A DNA stretch of 33,229 bases from an uncultured Clostridia bacterium (GTDB lineage Bacteria; Bacillota; Clostridia; Oscillospirales; Acutalibacteraceae): positions 1-33,229 of the forward strand of contig CANRHD010000021.1 in NCBI GenBank assembly GCA_947630285.1, in the 5' to 3' direction. Both the position numbers and the translations under genes were made by a program. The stretch's first letter is position 1. Every line of letters starts with the position of its first letter. The notes beneath the pieces are model-generated. The model saw only the letters and a program-made list of their open reading frames with translations. It did no database searches and had not been told where the DNA came from. Positions 8,394-16,335 of the stretch are shown in pieces.

Positions 8394-10622
8394 ATGCTTC
8401 AAAAATACAGAATAACCGGTATGTCCTGCTCGGCATGCTCCGCCACAATAGAAAGGGTGGTTTCCAAAAAAGAGGGCGTGGCCTCGGTTCAGGTGAATTT
8501 GCTTGCAAACACTATGATTTGCCGGTACGATGAAAAAATTATAAATGATGAGGAAATAATAAAGACCGTAGAGGACGCAGGCTACGGCGCAAGCGTTTTT
8601 GTGTTCGGCGACTCTGTGCCGCAGGAAAAGGAAAAATACACACCCATTAAAACAAGGCTGATTTTATCCTGCATACTTTTAGCGGCGCTTATGTATATTT
8701 CAATGGGGCATATGATAGGTTTGCCCGTGCCGCATTTTCTGACTGCGCACGCCAATCCCCTGATTTTCTCGCTGGTACAGCTTGCTTTGACCCTGCCGGT
8801 CATATATCTTAACAGAAAATTTTACTATTCGGGCTTCCGTGCGCTGTTTAAACGCTCCCCGAATATGGATACGCTTGTGGCAATAGGCTCATGCGCTTCG
8901 CTTTTGTACGGAATTGTCTCTACTGCAATTATTATTTATGCAAGCGTCAGGGGAAATGCCGAGCTTGCAATGAAACACGCCCAAAACCTGTACTTTGAGT
9001 CCGCCGCCACCATACTCACCCTCGTAACCGTAGGCAAATATCTTGAGGACGGCTCAAAAAAGAAAACGGGCTCAGCCATTGCAAAGCTTATGGATTTGTC
9101 GCCAAAAACCGCCGTTGTGATACGCAACGGAGAAGAGGTTGAAATACCTACCCGGAGCATTGTCAAGGGCGATATTATAAAAATTAAGCCGGGAAGCGCC
9201 ATTCCCGTTGACGGAAAGGTGGTTTCGGGTTCTTCGTCGGTAGACGAGTCCGCAATTACGGGCGAGAGCATACCCGTAGAAAAAAATGTCGGCGACTCCG
9301 TTGTGGGCGCCTGCGTAAACTTAAACGGCAGTTTTACCATGGAGGCGGAAAAGGTCGGCTTTGAAACAACGCTGTCGCAGATTATTGAGCTTGTTGAAAA
9401 TGCAAGCGCAACAAAAGCTCCCGTTTCAAAGCTTGCCGATAAAATCGCCGGCGTTTTTGTGCCTGTCGTTATGTGCATTTCGGCCGTTACGCTGATAGCT
9501 TGGCTCGCCTTGGGCTATACGCCGTCGTTTGCCGTAACATGCGCCGTTTCCGTGCTTGTCATTTCCTGCCCATGCGCTCTGGGGCTTGCAACGCCCGTCG
9601 CCATTACCGTGGCGGTGGGAAGGTGTGCGTCAAAGGGCATTTTGATAAAATCCGCCCAGGCTATCGAAAGCTTGAATTCAATAGATACCGTTGTGCTTGA
9701 TAAAACAGGCACGCTCACCGTCGGCAAGCCGGTTATAACCGATACAAAGTTCTACGGCATAGATGAAAACGAATTTAAAAAGATAGCCTATTCCCTCGAA
9801 AAAAGCAGCGAGCATCCACTTTCGGACGCCGTACTTCGCTATTGCGGCGCAACGGACGCCTATCCTGCAAGCGAGTTTGATTCGGCTTCGGGCAAGGGAA
9901 TAAGCGCCGTAATTAACGGTAAAAGATATTTTGCCGGCACACGGGAATATATCGCCTCCCTCGGAGTTCCCGACGGCGGACAGGGCAGGGATATAGATCT
10001 GCTTATCAATGACGGTAAAACCGTTATGGTATTTGCCGACAGCGAAAAGGTGATAGCCGTGCTGGCGGCAAACGATGAAATCAAGCCCACAAGCATAGAG
10101 GCTGTAAAGGCCATGAGGGATATGAAGCTCGATGTAATAATGCTGACGGGCGATAATGAGGGAGCGGCCAAAACAGTTGCGGACAAGGCCGGAATTGAGC
10201 ATTTTGTAGCGGGCCTGAAGCCGGAGGAAAAATATTCCGAAATAGAAAGGCTCAGGTCAAGCGGCAAAAAGGTGGCAATGATAGGGGACGGAATTAACGA
10301 TTCGCCGGCCCTGAGTCTTGCCGATGTGGGCATTGCAATAGGCAACGGCACGGACATCGCCATTGACTGCGCCGATATTGTGCTGACCGGCGGAGATTTA
10401 AGCTCTGCGGCGCAGGCGGTTTCGTTTTCCAAGAAAACCATGCTTAATATAAAAGAAAATCTGTTCTGGGCATTTTTCTACAATGTCATTTGTATTCCGC
10501 TTGCGGCAGGTGTGTTTTATCCCGGCTTCGGAATTTCGCTTTCGCCGATGATAGGCTCGGCGGCTATGAGCCTGTCCTCGCTTTTTGTTGTCACAAACGC
10601 CTTAAGGCTTTATAAAAAATAA
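8394..10622 (+). CDS. copA: Copper-exporting P1B-type ATPase
   Basis: A 742-residue integral membrane pump. It has one N-terminal heavy-metal-associated domain (GMSCSACS, CxxC), paired transmembrane helices, the actuator TGES motif, the metal-site [11 protein letters not shown] (Cys392-Pro-Cys394), the phosphorylation site DKTGT (Asp436), the SEHPL nucleotide-site motif, and [10 protein letters not shown] before the last helices. CPC with the conserved helix 7-8 residues (YN in [14 protein letters not shown] near the end) points to Cu(I) efflux. The ATG at 8394 has AGAGG upstream; an in-frame TTG at 8355 would overlap the nucleotidase gene and lacks a site. The CopZ-like gene follows after 17 nt. 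No CsoR or CopY regulator is adjacent. Confidence 0.95.
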   Translation: MLQKYRITGMSCSACSATIERVVSKKEGVASVQVNLLANTMICRYDEKIINDEEIIKTVEDAGYGASVFVFGDSVPQEKEKYTPIKTRLILSCILLAALMYISMGHMIGLPVPHFLTAHANPLIFSLVQLALTLPVIYLNRKFYYSGFRALFKRSPNMDTLVAIGSCASLLYGIVSTAIIIYASVRGNAELAMKHAQNLYFESAATILTLVTVGKYLEDGSKKKTGSAIAKLMDLSPKTAVVIRNGEEVEIPTRSIVKGDIIKIKPGSAIPVDGKVVSGSSSVDESAITGESIPVEKNVGDSVVGACVNLNGSFTMEAEKVGFETTLSQIIELVENASATKAPVSKLADKIAGVFVPVVMCISAVTLIAWLALGYTPSFAVTCAVSVLVISCPCALGLATPVAITVAVGRCASKGILIKSAQAIESLNSIDTVVLDKTGTLTVGKPVITDTKFYGIDENEFKKIAYSLEKSSEHPLSDAVLRYCGATDAYPASEFDSASGKGISAVINGKRYFAGTREYIASLGVPDGGQGRDIDLLINDGKTVMVFADSEKVIAVLAANDEIKPTSIEAVKAMRDMKLDVIMLTGDNEGAAKTVADKAGIEHFVAGLKPEEKYSEIERLRSSGKKVAMIGDGINDSPALSLADVGIAIGNGTDIAIDCADIVLTGGDLSSAAQAVSFSKKTMLNIKENLFWAFFYNVICIPLAAGVFYPGFGISLSPMIGSAAMSLSSLFVVTNALRLYKK

Positions 10623-10639
10623 TAAAGGAGCATATGATT

Positions 10640-10849
10640 ATGAAAAAGGAAATCAAAATTGACGGTATGCACTGTGAGCATTGCGTTGCAAGGGTCGATT
10701 CTGCATTGTCGGCGCTTAACGGGGTTGACAAGGTTAAGGTAAACCTTAAAAAAGGTATTGCTAAAATTGACTGCGACGGCGCTGTTGCCGACGACGCAAT
10801 AAAGACCGCAATAGCCGACATAGGCTTTACGGTTACCGCAATAGACTGA
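10640..10849 (+). CDS. copZ: CopZ-like copper chaperone (HMA domain)
   Basis: A 69-residue single-domain heavy-metal-associated protein with the metal-binding motif GMHCEHC near the N-terminus and the full beta-alpha-beta-beta-alpha-beta length. It should carry Cu(I) in the cytoplasm and hand it to the ATPase encoded immediately upstream. AAAGGAG (10624-10630) is nine bases before the ATG at 10640 and only three before the in-frame ATG at 10634, so 10640 is preferred. A strong terminator follows directly. Confidence 0.92.
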   Translation: MKKEIKIDGMHCEHCVARVDSALSALNGVDKVKVNLKKGIAKIDCDGAVADDAIKTAIADIGFTVTAID

Positions 10850-10850
10850 A

Positions 10851-10890
10851 AAAAACCGCCGCTTTGTTCTTTAACTTAGCGGCGGTTTTT
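10851..10890 (+). terminator. Terminator of the yjjG-copA-copZ operon
   Basis: An 11-base stem, AAACCGCCGCT / AGCGGCGGTTT, with a 14-base loop is followed by T residues, immediately after the copZ stop codon. Confidence 0.9.
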
Positions 10891-10940
10891 ATGGGCAAGA
10901 TGTTTTAAGACAATAAATAATAATTAAAAATAAAAAAGAA

Positions 10941-10974
10941 AAAAGCCGGCTCGTACTTGACTAAAGCTGGCTTC
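10941..10974 (-). terminator. Terminator facing the small minus-strand gene
   Basis: On the minus strand AAGCCAGCT pairs with AGCCGGCTT and is followed by a T-rich run (CTTTTTTCTTTTTTATT). A second perfect nine-base hairpin, GAAGACCGC / GCGGTCTTC, lies at 10987-11013. Both stand downstream of the 34-codon gene at 11107-11211 and could end its transcript. Confidence 0.65.
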
Positions 10975-11106
10975 TTTCTTTTGGACGAAGACCGCCGCAC
11001 AAGAGCGGTCTTCAACAAAAAAAGGGGGTTAGGAATTTATATGAAAAAACTTGTGGGTATATATAAACTCGCCGAAGCGAGATTTGGACGGATTAAGCTT
11101 TGAACC

Positions 11107-11211
11107 TTATTTAATGGTGAGTACATAAAGTTCAATAGCTTTTACGAAAGACTTCCAAGAAATCTTTTCGCAAGCAAGCTCGTCAATGAGCTTGAGTTCG
11201 TTCTTCAACAT
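11107..11211 (-). CDS. Small gene, 34-residue peptide of unknown function
   Basis: The peptide begins MLKNELKLIDELACEK and ends with a hydrophobic IELYVLTIK tail. It has one Cys, mixed charge and no recognised family. The support is the expression signals: TTGACA (11269-11274), 17 bp and TATTAT (11246-11251) on the minus strand, then GGAAAGGAG ten bases before the ATG, and terminator hairpins downstream. Few spurious short frames have all of these. A secreted or signalling peptide, a small regulatory protein or a leader peptide are possible; nothing decides between them. An in-frame upstream extension to 11343 is rejected, as it has no ribosome binding site and crosses the promoter. Confidence 0.6.
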   Translation of the reverse strand: MLKNELKLIDELACEKISWKSFVKAIELYVLTIK

Positions 11212-11245
11212 ACGAATCAATCTCCTTTCCGTTTGCTGTGGCAAT

Positions 11246-11274
11246 ATAATATCACTATATGTTAAATTTGTCAA
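11246..11274 (-). promoter_or_regulatory. Consensus promoter of the 34-residue peptide gene
   Basis: On the minus strand a perfect -35 TTGACA and the -10 TATTAT are separated by exactly 17 bp. The expected 5' leader is only about 30 bases and contains the AAGGAG ribosome binding site. Confidence 0.75.
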
Positions 11275-11399
11275 GACTTTTTTCACAATTTTTTTAAAAA
11301 TTTTTTGTTTAATATTACTATATAATTTTGCCAGTATTTTCATAAAAATTTTATTTATATTTTACAAACCTTAGTTCTGCGTTAAAAGCACTTACAATT

Positions 11400-11417
11400 A
11401 GTGAATTATAATTCACT
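11400..11417. promoter_or_regulatory. 18-bp perfect palindrome, possible operator
   Basis: AGTGAATTATAATTCACT is a perfect inverted repeat without a spacer. It lies in the non-coding region between the DUF3048 gene terminator and the small-peptide promoter, about 125 bp upstream of that promoter's -35. The form is that of a dimeric regulator site; the regulator is unknown. Confidence 0.4.
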
Positions 11418-11451
11418 CTATCTGTTGTGAGAAATGCCAAAGAAAAAATTA

Positions 11452-11479
11452 ACAGCCGAGGTAATTTTTCCTCGGCTGT
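11452..11479 (-). terminator. Terminator of the DUF3048 lipoprotein gene
   Basis: A perfect ten-base stem, ACAGCCGAGG / CCTCGGCTGT, with an eight-base loop is followed on the minus strand by TAATTTTTTC. It begins 28 bp after the stop codon. Confidence 0.88.
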
Positions 11480-11506
11480 GTTTTATAAATATGTTTTACC
11501 CGAAAA

Positions 11507-12547
11507 TTACTTAATTTCAACAGGATTGCTCTTGGGAACAAAGCCCATCCAGGTCTTGCCCGTATTGAGTTCAAGCTCGTTTCCGTTCTCGTCATAGAGC
11601 TTGAGCATATCGTGCGTATCGCCCTTTTCCCAGGTGATGTTCTGCGCTCCGCCGTTTGAAATATAAACTCCCGAACCCTTGGTCAAATTCCACTCGGCAT
11701 ATTTTGTATCGTAATATGTGACATTGCAGTAGATGATTATTACATTTGAAACGCTCATCTGCTTGCCGTTGTCGTCAAGCATGGGCTTTTGGTTCATTTT
11801 GTTGTAATAGAGGCCGTCCTCGGCGTTGTACTCAAATGTGTGCTTGTAGCTTGAGGAGAAAACGGCGGTTACGCTGTTACAGCTCTGCGGCAGGGTGCGT
11901 TTTTCCTTGGCAAATTTAAAGGGATTTTCGTATTCGGGCTTTATATCGTAGCGAATATTTTTGTCCGAAATGGCCTTTAATATCCACTCTCCCGTGGTAT
12001 ATGCGGTATGCTCGATTGCAACGCCCCTCGACCTGTCCCGTTTAAAATATCCGTCGGAATTAAGGCCGTCGATATGGTCTATTGTGGAGTCGTTATTCAT
12101 CAGCTTGTAAGCGTGCTTGCTTCCGCCGAGATGGACATATATGGCGTCAAAGGCCTGCGCCATTTCAACATAATTATTCCTTGCGCTTCGTGTAGGGCCT
12201 GCCTTTTCGAGACGGGAAATATCGGAATAGAACCAAAGCATACGGGTTATGCCGCCCTCTACAAGACCCTCTATTACCATATCGGGGGAGCAAAGACCCC
12301 ATTGAGGGCGTGCGGCCGGCGTGTTTTCAACAACAACCGCAACCGGACGCTTGCCTATGGCGCTTTCGTCAAGCCCCTCCTCGCCCGTAAGAGGATTGAT
12401 GTCAACCGGTTCGGGTACGGTAGTAGGCTCTGTGGTAGTCGTTGTAGTTGCCGGGATTATTTCTTCCTTTTTGCAAGAAGTAAGCATACAGCTTGTAATC
12501 AATAGTGTTAAAGCAAGTAAAAAAGATATTCTTCGTTTAAAATTCAT
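11507..12547 (-). CDS. DUF3048 (YerB-like) lipoprotein
   Basis: A 346-residue exported protein. The N-terminus has basic residues (MNFKRR), a hydrophobic stretch and a lipobox (LITSC, or LTSC five residues later), then a Thr/Glu-rich linker. The body matches DUF3048: NPLTGE, RPVAVVVENTPAARPQWGL, MVIEGLVEGGITRML, GPTRSARN, and the C-terminal VYISNGGAQNITWEKGD-type segment. It should be anchored to the outer face of the membrane; the family's biochemical role is not established. The ATG at 12547 follows GGGGTG; an in-frame GTG at 12559 is the alternative. A probable promoter, TTGCAA (12603-12608), 16 bp, TAAAAT (12581-12586), lies upstream. Confidence 0.88.
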   Translation of the reverse strand: MNFKRRISFLLALTLLITSCMLTSCKKEEIIPATTTTTTEPTTVPEPVDINPLTGEEGLDESAIGKRPVAVVVENTPAARPQWGLCSPDMVIEGLVEGGITRMLWFYSDISRLEKAGPTRSARNNYVEMAQAFDAIYVHLGGSKHAYKLMNNDSTIDHIDGLNSDGYFKRDRSRGVAIEHTAYTTGEWILKAISDKNIRYDIKPEYENPFKFAKEKRTLPQSCNSVTAVFSSSYKHTFEYNAEDGLYYNKMNQKPMLDDNGKQMSVSNVIIIYCNVTYYDTKYAEWNLTKGSGVYISNGGAQNITWEKGDTHDMLKLYDENGNELELNTGKTWMGFVPKSNPVEIK

Positions 12548-12659
12548 TGGAACACACACCCCAAAAAATATAGTATGTATATTTTAGCATAATTTTAGAT
12601 TTTTGCAAGTAAATATAAAAAATATGGGAATTACGCTTTATGTAATCCCCATATTTATG

Positions 12660-14732
12660 TTAATCTTCTTGTAAGCTTGCCTTGTAATCGGCTATAACCT
12701 TGTCCGCAACGGCCTTGGGAGCTTCCTCATATCTTGTAAATTCAAATGTGAAATAGCCCTTGCCTGCTGTTACGGAGCGCAGTATAGTTGAGAAGTTGCC
12801 CATTTCCGCCATGGGAACCTCGGCAACAAGCTCCTGCATCTTAGGCTCGTCTGCCGCACCCATACCTATAACCCTGCCGCGGCGCTTGGTGACATCGCCC
12901 ATAATATCGCCCAAATTTTCATCGGGCATATACGCTTTAAGCGTGCCGACCGGTTCAAGAATTGCCGGGTCTGCCAGCGGAACGGCGTTCTTAAACGCTA
13001 TGGAAGCCGCCGTTTTAAACGCCATTTCGGAGGAGTCAACGGGGTGATAGCTTCCGTCGTAGAGCGTAGCCTTAATATTTACCATGGGATAGCCGGCGAT
13101 AGCGCCCTTTGCCACGGACTCACGAAGACCCTTTTCAACCGCCGGGAAGAAGTTTTTGGGAACCGAACCGCCGAAAACTTCCTCTTCAAATATAAGCTCT
13201 TCGCTGTCGCAGGGCTCAAAACGGATCCAAACATCGCCAAACTGACCGTGACCGCCCGACTGCTTTTTATGCCTGCCCTGAACCTCAACCTTTTTGCGTA
13301 TTGTCTCTCTGTAGGCAACCCTCGGAACGGTTAAATCGACCTCGACGCCGAATTTTGTCTTTAGCTTTGTAACGACAACATCAAGATGCTGTTCGCCGAG
13401 CCCCGAAAGTATCTGCTCCCTTGTTTCTTTATTAATATAGAATGTGAGCGTGGGGTCCTCCTCGATAAGCCTGTTAAGACCCTGGGCAACCTTTTCCTCC
13501 TCGCCCTTTTTGCGGACGCTGACGGCCATTGAAAGACAGGGTCTCGGGAAATTAACGCCCATAAGGGTAACCGGCTTTTTGGGATTGGAGAGCGTGTCGC
13601 CCGTCCTTACGCCCGAAAGCTTTGTAACAACCCCTATATCGCCTGCGCCGATGTACGGAATATCCGTTTGCTTCGCTCCGTTTACGGAGATGATTTTGCC
13701 CATCTTCTCCGTTTCGCCCGTGCGGCTTATATATGCCTGGGTTTCGGGGGTAATCTTTCCGCTTATAACCTTTATAAACGACATTTTTCCGACAAACGGG
13801 TCGGCAACGGTCTTAAAGCATATAGCCGCAAGAGAGCCGTTTTCATCGCATTTTACTTCAATTTCGTTGTTGCTTTCGTCAACGCCCCATTCGCCTGCAA
13901 CATCGCCTGCGGCAGGGGTGAGCTTTGAAAGCACATCCATTACCTGCTCTACAGCCTGTAGGGTAAGTCCGCTGCAAGCGAGTATGGGATATACATCGCC
14001 CGAAGCTATACCGGCTTTAAGACCCTTGACTATTTCATCGTGAGTAAAGGTTTCACCGGCAAAGAATTTTTCCATAAGCTCATCTTCGCCCATGGCAACC
14101 GCCTCGAGAAAAGCAGAGTGCATTTCTTCAATTAAAGAGTCCTCGGGCATGGGAACCTCGGTAGCCTTGCCGTCGCTGTATTTGAAAGCCTTGTTTTTGA
14201 TAAAGTTTACAAAACATTCAACCTTATTGCCGTTCATAAGAGGAATAAGAATTGGGCAAAGCGGAGTGCCGTATTCGGCCTTGAGAGCGTCAAATGTGGA
14301 ATAAAAGCTCTTATCCTCTGCGTCAACGCCCGTTACTACAAAGAATTTTGCAATGCCCCTGTTCGTAGCCGCCTTAAACGCCTTTTCTGCGCCGACATCA
14401 ACACCGCTGCCTGCGCTTGTTACGATAACTGCGCTGCCGCCGGCTCTTACCGCCTCCGCAACGCCGCCCTCAAAGTCAAAAAAGCCCGGGGCGTCAATAA
14501 TATTCATCTTTCTGCCGTTCCATTCAAATGTGGCCATGGCCGAAGAGACGGAAGTCTTGCGGCGCTTTTCCTCGGCGTCAAAGTCAAGTACTGTATTTCC
14601 GTCGGCAACCTTGCCGAGGCGGTCGGTGGCGCCGGCTGTGTAGAGCATAGCCTCGCACAGCGTTGTTTTGCCTTTTCCGCCGTGGCCCAATATGGCGATA
14701 TTACGAATATCGTTTGCAGAATAAGCTTTCAT
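12660..14732 (-). CDS. Elongation factor G paralogue with atypical GTPase motifs
   Basis: A 690-residue protein with the five-domain EF-G layout: GTPase, beta-barrel domain II (MSFIKVISGKI), domain III (GLGEQHLDV), domain IV (GGHGQFGDVWI) and domain V (LEPVGTLKAYMPDENLGDIMGD). It belongs to the EF-G-like paralogue group, not the canonical fusA: G1 is GHGGKGKT instead of GHxDHGKT, and switch II is DAPGF, so the catalytic His of DTPGH is Phe84. G4, normally NKxD, is TGVD (134-137). GTP binding or specificity may be changed. A role in the ribosome cycle is inferred from family only. The ATG at 14732 has GGAGG upstream; an in-frame start at 14768 does not. It stands alone on the minus strand. Confidence 0.9.
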   Translation of the reverse strand: MKAYSANDIRNIAILGHGGKGKTTLCEAMLYTAGATDRLGKVADGNTVLDFDAEEKRRKTSVSSAMATFEWNGRKMNIIDAPGFFDFEGGVAEAVRAGGSAVIVTSAGSGVDVGAEKAFKAATNRGIAKFFVVTGVDAEDKSFYSTFDALKAEYGTPLCPILIPLMNGNKVECFVNFIKNKAFKYSDGKATEVPMPEDSLIEEMHSAFLEAVAMGEDELMEKFFAGETFTHDEIVKGLKAGIASGDVYPILACSGLTLQAVEQVMDVLSKLTPAAGDVAGEWGVDESNNEIEVKCDENGSLAAICFKTVADPFVGKMSFIKVISGKITPETQAYISRTGETEKMGKIISVNGAKQTDIPYIGAGDIGVVTKLSGVRTGDTLSNPKKPVTLMGVNFPRPCLSMAVSVRKKGEEEKVAQGLNRLIEEDPTLTFYINKETREQILSGLGEQHLDVVVTKLKTKFGVEVDLTVPRVAYRETIRKKVEVQGRHKKQSGGHGQFGDVWIRFEPCDSEELIFEEEVFGGSVPKNFFPAVEKGLRESVAKGAIAGYPMVNIKATLYDGSYHPVDSSEMAFKTAASIAFKNAVPLADPAILEPVGTLKAYMPDENLGDIMGDVTKRRGRVIGMGAADEPKMQELVAEVPMAEMGNFSTILRSVTAGKGYFTFEFTRYEEAPKAVADKVIADYKASLQED

Positions 14733-14856
14733 AAAAATTCCTCCAAAGTATATAATAATTTTTAACAAAAATTATGTGCGACACAAAGAAATTGTAGCAT
14801 AATTAACCAAAAATATCAACAGCTATTTAAAAATTTATGAGAAATAAAAATAAAAA

Positions 14857-14882
14857 ATTCCCCCGGCCGCGCAGGGGGAATT
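14857..14882 (-). terminator. Terminator of the transglutaminase-dockerin gene
   Basis: The nine-base stem AATTCCCCC / GGGGGAATT around a GC-rich loop is followed on the minus strand by a T-rich run (TTTTTTATTTTTATTTC). Confidence 0.85.
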
Positions 14883-14907
14883 AAGATTTGGCGTATTAAG
14901 CAAGGAT

Positions 14908-16170
14908 TTATCGGGAATTAATACCGACAACCAGCGCCAATATGCCCTTTGCGTCTGAAATTGTAATCTCAAGATCGCCGTTGACATCGGCCTTTGAAGC
15001 CTGGTCGCTGTTAAAGGTTCTAATCTTTACGATGCTCTGCAATACCCATTTGGCGTCTACTATGGTAACCTCGCCGTCTCCGTTGACATCGCCGGGCATA
15101 TTAAGATATACGGAGGGGTCGTAAACATATTTTGAAGAACTCATCTGCGGATATTTAAGATAGGTATTTTTAAAGCGGTCGCCGACCGGGTCGTGCGTTC
15201 TTGAGAAAGCGTAGCCGTCGCTGTCCCTGGTCTGCGAACCTGCAAGGAAATAATCGTAACTCGGCAGGGAGCCCGGAATATCGTCCCATGTAAGGTCAAC
15301 AGCATACCATTTTCCGTCCTCCATTTTCACATAGTTCCAGGTGTGGCCCTCCTTTATAATTAACAGCCCGAAAATATCGGGGGAATATCCGTAGCCGGTG
15401 ACAACTATGCAGGGAATACCGTACCTGTCGCAAATCATTTTAAAGGCCTTTGCATACCCGTCGCAAACCGTCTCGTACGGCGAGAGCAGGGCGCTTGAGG
15501 GATAAAAGATTTTTGAGTTCACGGCGGAAACTGTGCTGTTTAAATTTTTGCTGTAGCTTGCACGCTGAGCAAGCTTATCGTGAATACTCTTAACCCTCTC
15601 GTAGCGGTTGTTGCCCGAAATTTTAAAGGAATTTACGGCGTTGAGAAGATTATTGTATTCTTTCTCGATTTCTTTCCAATTCTTATATGGGAGCTGTGAC
15701 ATATCCGTTTTAAGCTCCAATCGGCCGCCGGCGCCGTAGTATTCAACCTTAAACGGAGCGTTCAGAAGCCATTGGTATTCCGGCTTGTCGTCCGAAAGTG
15801 CGGCACAGGCGTAGCACACGGCGGTAGCAATGGCGCTTTCGCTTAAATTTTTGCCGTATGACGACATATTGATTTTTATTGTACCCCGGGGCGAGCTCGT
15901 AAGCCCTGCATTGTCGCTTTCAAGCTGTCTGTATATCGCCTTTGCGTCGTTGGGAATGGAGTCGTACAGCTTGTAGCCCGTTCCCAAAGCGTATTTTGCG
16001 GCGCTTTCATAGCCCCCTGCCGCATATTTTTTAACGAGCATATCCTTGGATACGCCCTCTATTTCAAACGATAAGGTCTTTTCGCCGTCCGAAGCGTAAG
16101 CCGCCGTCGAAAATACCGAGCAAATCATAACAAGAGCCAATACTATGCTCAAAACTCGTTTCGCTTTCAA
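14908..16170 (-). CDS. Secreted transglutaminase-like protein with C-terminal dockerin
   Basis: A 420-residue protein with a signal peptide (MKAKRVLSIVLALVMICSVF, cleavage likely after AYA near 26). The transglutaminase-like core has the Cys-His-Asp triad at Cys236 (TVCDGYAKAF), His276 (EGHTWNYV) and Asp292 (AVDLTWDD). The C-terminus (about 359-418) is a type I dockerin with two calcium-loop repeats, DVNGDGEVTIVDAK and DVNGDLEITISDAK. It is therefore exported and probably attached to a cohesin scaffold or the cell surface. The core may be a peptidase or a cross-linking enzyme; these bacterial forms are mostly uncharacterised. Translation starts at TTG 16170, eight bases after AAGGAGG; the nearby ATG is out of frame. 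It is monocistronic. Confidence 0.9.
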   Translation of the reverse strand: MKAKRVLSIVLALVMICSVFSTAAYASDGEKTLSFEIEGVSKDMLVKKYAAGGYESAAKYALGTGYKLYDSIPNDAKAIYRQLESDNAGLTSSPRGTIKINMSSYGKNLSESAIATAVCYACAALSDDKPEYQWLLNAPFKVEYYGAGGRLELKTDMSQLPYKNWKEIEKEYNNLLNAVNSFKISGNNRYERVKSIHDKLAQRASYSKNLNSTVSAVNSKIFYPSSALLSPYETVCDGYAKAFKMICDRYGIPCIVVTGYGYSPDIFGLLIIKEGHTWNYVKMEDGKWYAVDLTWDDIPGSLPSYDYFLAGSQTRDSDGYAFSRTHDPVGDRFKNTYLKYPQMSSSKYVYDPSVYLNMPGDVNGDGEVTIVDAKWVLQSIVKIRTFNSDQASKADVNGDLEITISDAKGILALVVGINSR

Positions 16171-16198
16171 TTTTTCAGCCTCCTTTTCATCTTTTATA

Positions 16199-16227
16199 AT
16201 ATTAACATAATATGTTTGTTATGTAAA
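16199..16227 (-). promoter_or_regulatory. Promoter of the transglutaminase-dockerin gene with internal inverted repeat
   Basis: On the minus strand TTTACA (16222-16227), 17 bp and TAATAT (16199-16204) precede the TTG start. The spacer holds the inverted repeat AACATA-A-TATGTT (16204-16216), which overlaps the -10 edge and could bind a repressor. Confidence 0.55.
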
Positions 16228-16259
16228 TATACAGTTTTTAAACTGCGGAATACTTTGCC

Positions 16260-16288
16260 TTGATTTTTACTAATATAATAAGTATAAT
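16260..16288 (+). promoter_or_regulatory. Promoter of murL-murD2
   Basis: TTGATT (16260-16265), a 17-bp spacer and a perfect TATAAT (16283-16288) lie about 48 bp upstream of the murL start, divergent from the dockerin gene. Confidence 0.7.
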
Positions 16289-16335
16289 AGCTTAGGTGGA
16301 ATTTTAATCAGATTTTAAAATCCGAGGTGATTTTT

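Noticed and set aside
9860-10441. Long minus-strand frame opposite copA, and similar ones opposite EF-G and the ligase
   Set aside because: They are antisense shadows of strongly conserved proteins and have no ribosome binding sites.
11041-11103. 20-codon plus-strand frame starting ATGAAAAAACTTGTG behind a G-rich run
   Set aside because: The GGGGG run is not a good ribosome binding site, no promoter was seen, and it lies antisense downstream of the better supported 34-codon gene.
11212-11343. N-terminal extension of the 34-residue peptide to 78 residues
   Set aside because: The upstream ATG lacks a ribosome binding site and the extension would translate the consensus promoter.
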